Assembly: GCF_025837095.1 (NCBI RefSeq)
Contig: NZ_CP107551.1
Span: forward strand, 2,784,668-2,848,667
Reading direction: 5' to 3'
DNA: 64,000 bases
DNA from: Rhodococcus sp. Z13
GTDB taxonomy: Bacteria; Actinomycetota; Actinomycetes; Mycobacteriales; Mycobacteriaceae
The notes below the pieces were generated by a model, which did not search any database, was not told the DNA's origin, and worked only from the letters and a program-made list of their open reading frames with translations. Within the stretch, counting starts at the first letter, position 1. Each line of letters opens with the position of its first letter. The position numbers were made by a program, and so were the translations under genes. Positions 63,253 to 64,000 of this stretch are shown one piece after another.

Positions 63253-64000
63253 CTACCGTATGCCCTCCACCGGGGACTGCGCATCCCGGTGCACCATGCG
63301 GACGGCTTCGCCGACGGCCTCGGCGACCCGCCGATGGCCTTCCCAGCCCCAGTGGATACCGTCGGGGTTCGCGTCGTCGGAGAAGACGTTCTCGCGCACC
63401 GCCTCACCGAGATCGACCAGGGGAACGGACTTCTCGCGGGCCCACGCGACGATCGCGCGGACGGCGGGGAGCCGGCCGCGGTGCACGCTGCGGTACTGCT
63501 CGCTGCGGTGCACGGACGGCAGGGTCGCGATCACCGGCAGATCCGGTCGCATGTACGCCAGTGAGTCCCTGATCGTTTCGAGGTACTCGACGCTCACCCG
63601 CGGCGGCAGCGCGACGGGCCGGCCGAGCGGCGACAGGCGCGGCTGCAGCCAGCCGTAGGCGGTGCGGGCGACGCGGCGCAGCGCCGGCGGCCGGATGTAC
63701 CGCAGGCCCTCGCGCAGCGCGGTGGGCAGCGGCGACGGCAGGGTGTCCATGCCGCCGACGGCGAGGACCACGGCGCCGGCGCGGGGGATCGCCGCCCACA
63801 CCCGGGGGTCCTGGGTCATGGCCCACCAGGCGTCGCGGGTGGTCCAGCCGATGCGGGCCACGAGTTCGACGTCCCAGCCGAGTTCGGCCGCCACGAGATT
63901 CGGCCAGATCCGCGGATGGTCGGCGGGCAGGCCGCCCTTCGGGCCGTAGTAGCTGAGGGAGTCGCCGATGACGAGCAGGGTCGGGCGCTGCGGCGCCGCG
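63253..64000 (-). CDS. octT: Diglucosylglycerate octanoyltransferase OctT (partial, 5' end beyond window)
   Basis: This is an SGNH-hydrolase fold protein that reads through the right edge, with at least 248 residues visible. Near the edge is [15 protein letters not shown] (catalytic Ser in GDS), then [18 protein letters not shown] and, at the C-terminus, the Asp/His pair in [17 protein letters not shown]. The M. tuberculosis homologue Rv2418c, next to a DegV gene as here, transfers octanoate to diglucosylglycerate in methylglucose lipopolysaccharide synthesis. Assignment is by synteny and motif. Confidence 0.82.
   Translation of the reverse strand, partial: AAPQRPTLLVIGDSLSYYGPKGGLPADHPRIWPNLVAAELGWDVELVARIGWTTRDAWWAMTQDPRVWAAIPRAGAVVLAVGGMDTLPSPLPTALREGLRYIRPPALRRVARTAYGWLQPRLSPLGRPVALPPRVSVEYLETIRDSLAYMRPDLPVIATLPSVHRSEQYRSVHRGRLPAVRAIVAWAREKSVPLVDLGEAVRENVFSDDANPDGIHWGWEGHRRVAEAVGEAVRMVHRDAQSPVEGIR

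Overview
The window is high-GC actinobacterial chromosome, most likely Rhodococcus or a close mycolic-acid-containing relative. The evidence is the codon bias, the protein sequences, and a gene order that follows Mycobacterium tuberculosis from about Rv2342 to Rv2418c. That order includes dnaG-dgt-TPM protein, glyS-smtB-zur, uppS-recO-amidase, era-corC-ybeY-phoH, rsmE-dnaJ-hrcA, hemW, nirA-cysH, cysAWT-subI, GH15 trehalase, lepA, the Rv2409c-2411c trio, rpsT-holA-comEC-comEA, and degV-octT. No prophage, insertion sequence, CRISPR array or rRNA was seen. This is conserved core genome with a few accessory insertions.

Left end (1-7.7 kb) is the most accessory part. It holds a WYL regulator and a DinB-like gene, divergent and each broken by one frameshift, then two VOC proteins, a TetR regulator, an NhaA antiporter fused to a DsbA-like thioredoxin domain, a metal-dependent amidohydrolase, and two tRNA genes (CAU and Asn-GUU). 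A 40-bp near-palindromic sequence occurs twice here.

7.4-26 kb is housekeeping: primase, dGTPase-like protein, a YdcF protein, a TPM-domain membrane protein with a Gly/Phe tail, glycyl-tRNA synthetase, the SmtB/Zur zinc-sensor pair, two YbjN-like proteins, UppS, RecO, an autoregulated amidase-TetR operon, and the era-corC-ybeY-phoH block. 26-34 kb has a TetR/MFS efflux pair with two palindromic operators, an alpha/beta hydrolase, rsmE, dnaJ, hrcA, a small Rv2375-like protein and hemW. The mycobactin cluster that separates the last two in M. tuberculosis is absent.

34-46 kb is the sulfur region. nirA-cysH-cysD-cysN-sirohydrochlorin chelatase reduces sulfate to sulfide and supplies siroheme iron insertion. 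The divergent cysAWT-subI operon imports sulfate. Each operon is preceded by a tiny cysteine-containing leader ORF: seven Cys in the last 17 codons before nirA, and Cys-Cys near the end before subI. This implies cysteine-responsive attenuation of the whole pathway. PPK2 and a tandem universal stress protein lie between.

46-64 kb carries two tiny membrane proteins, a GH15 trehalase-type enzyme, an iron-siderophore binding lipoprotein behind an IdeR-like box, a flavin oxidoreductase, lepA (no usual start codon; AUC is the best-placed candidate), a PemK/MazF-fold protein, an aquaporin, the transglutaminase / alpha-E / circularly permuted ATP-grasp operon, rpsT, holA, the DNA-uptake genes comEC and comEA, degV, and a partial octT running off the right edge.

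Several genes appear to be leaderless (a -10 hexamer 6-8 nt before the start codon and no Shine-Dalgarno), as is common in this order. Gene-to-gene ATGA/GTGA overlaps are frequent and mark translationally coupled operons.
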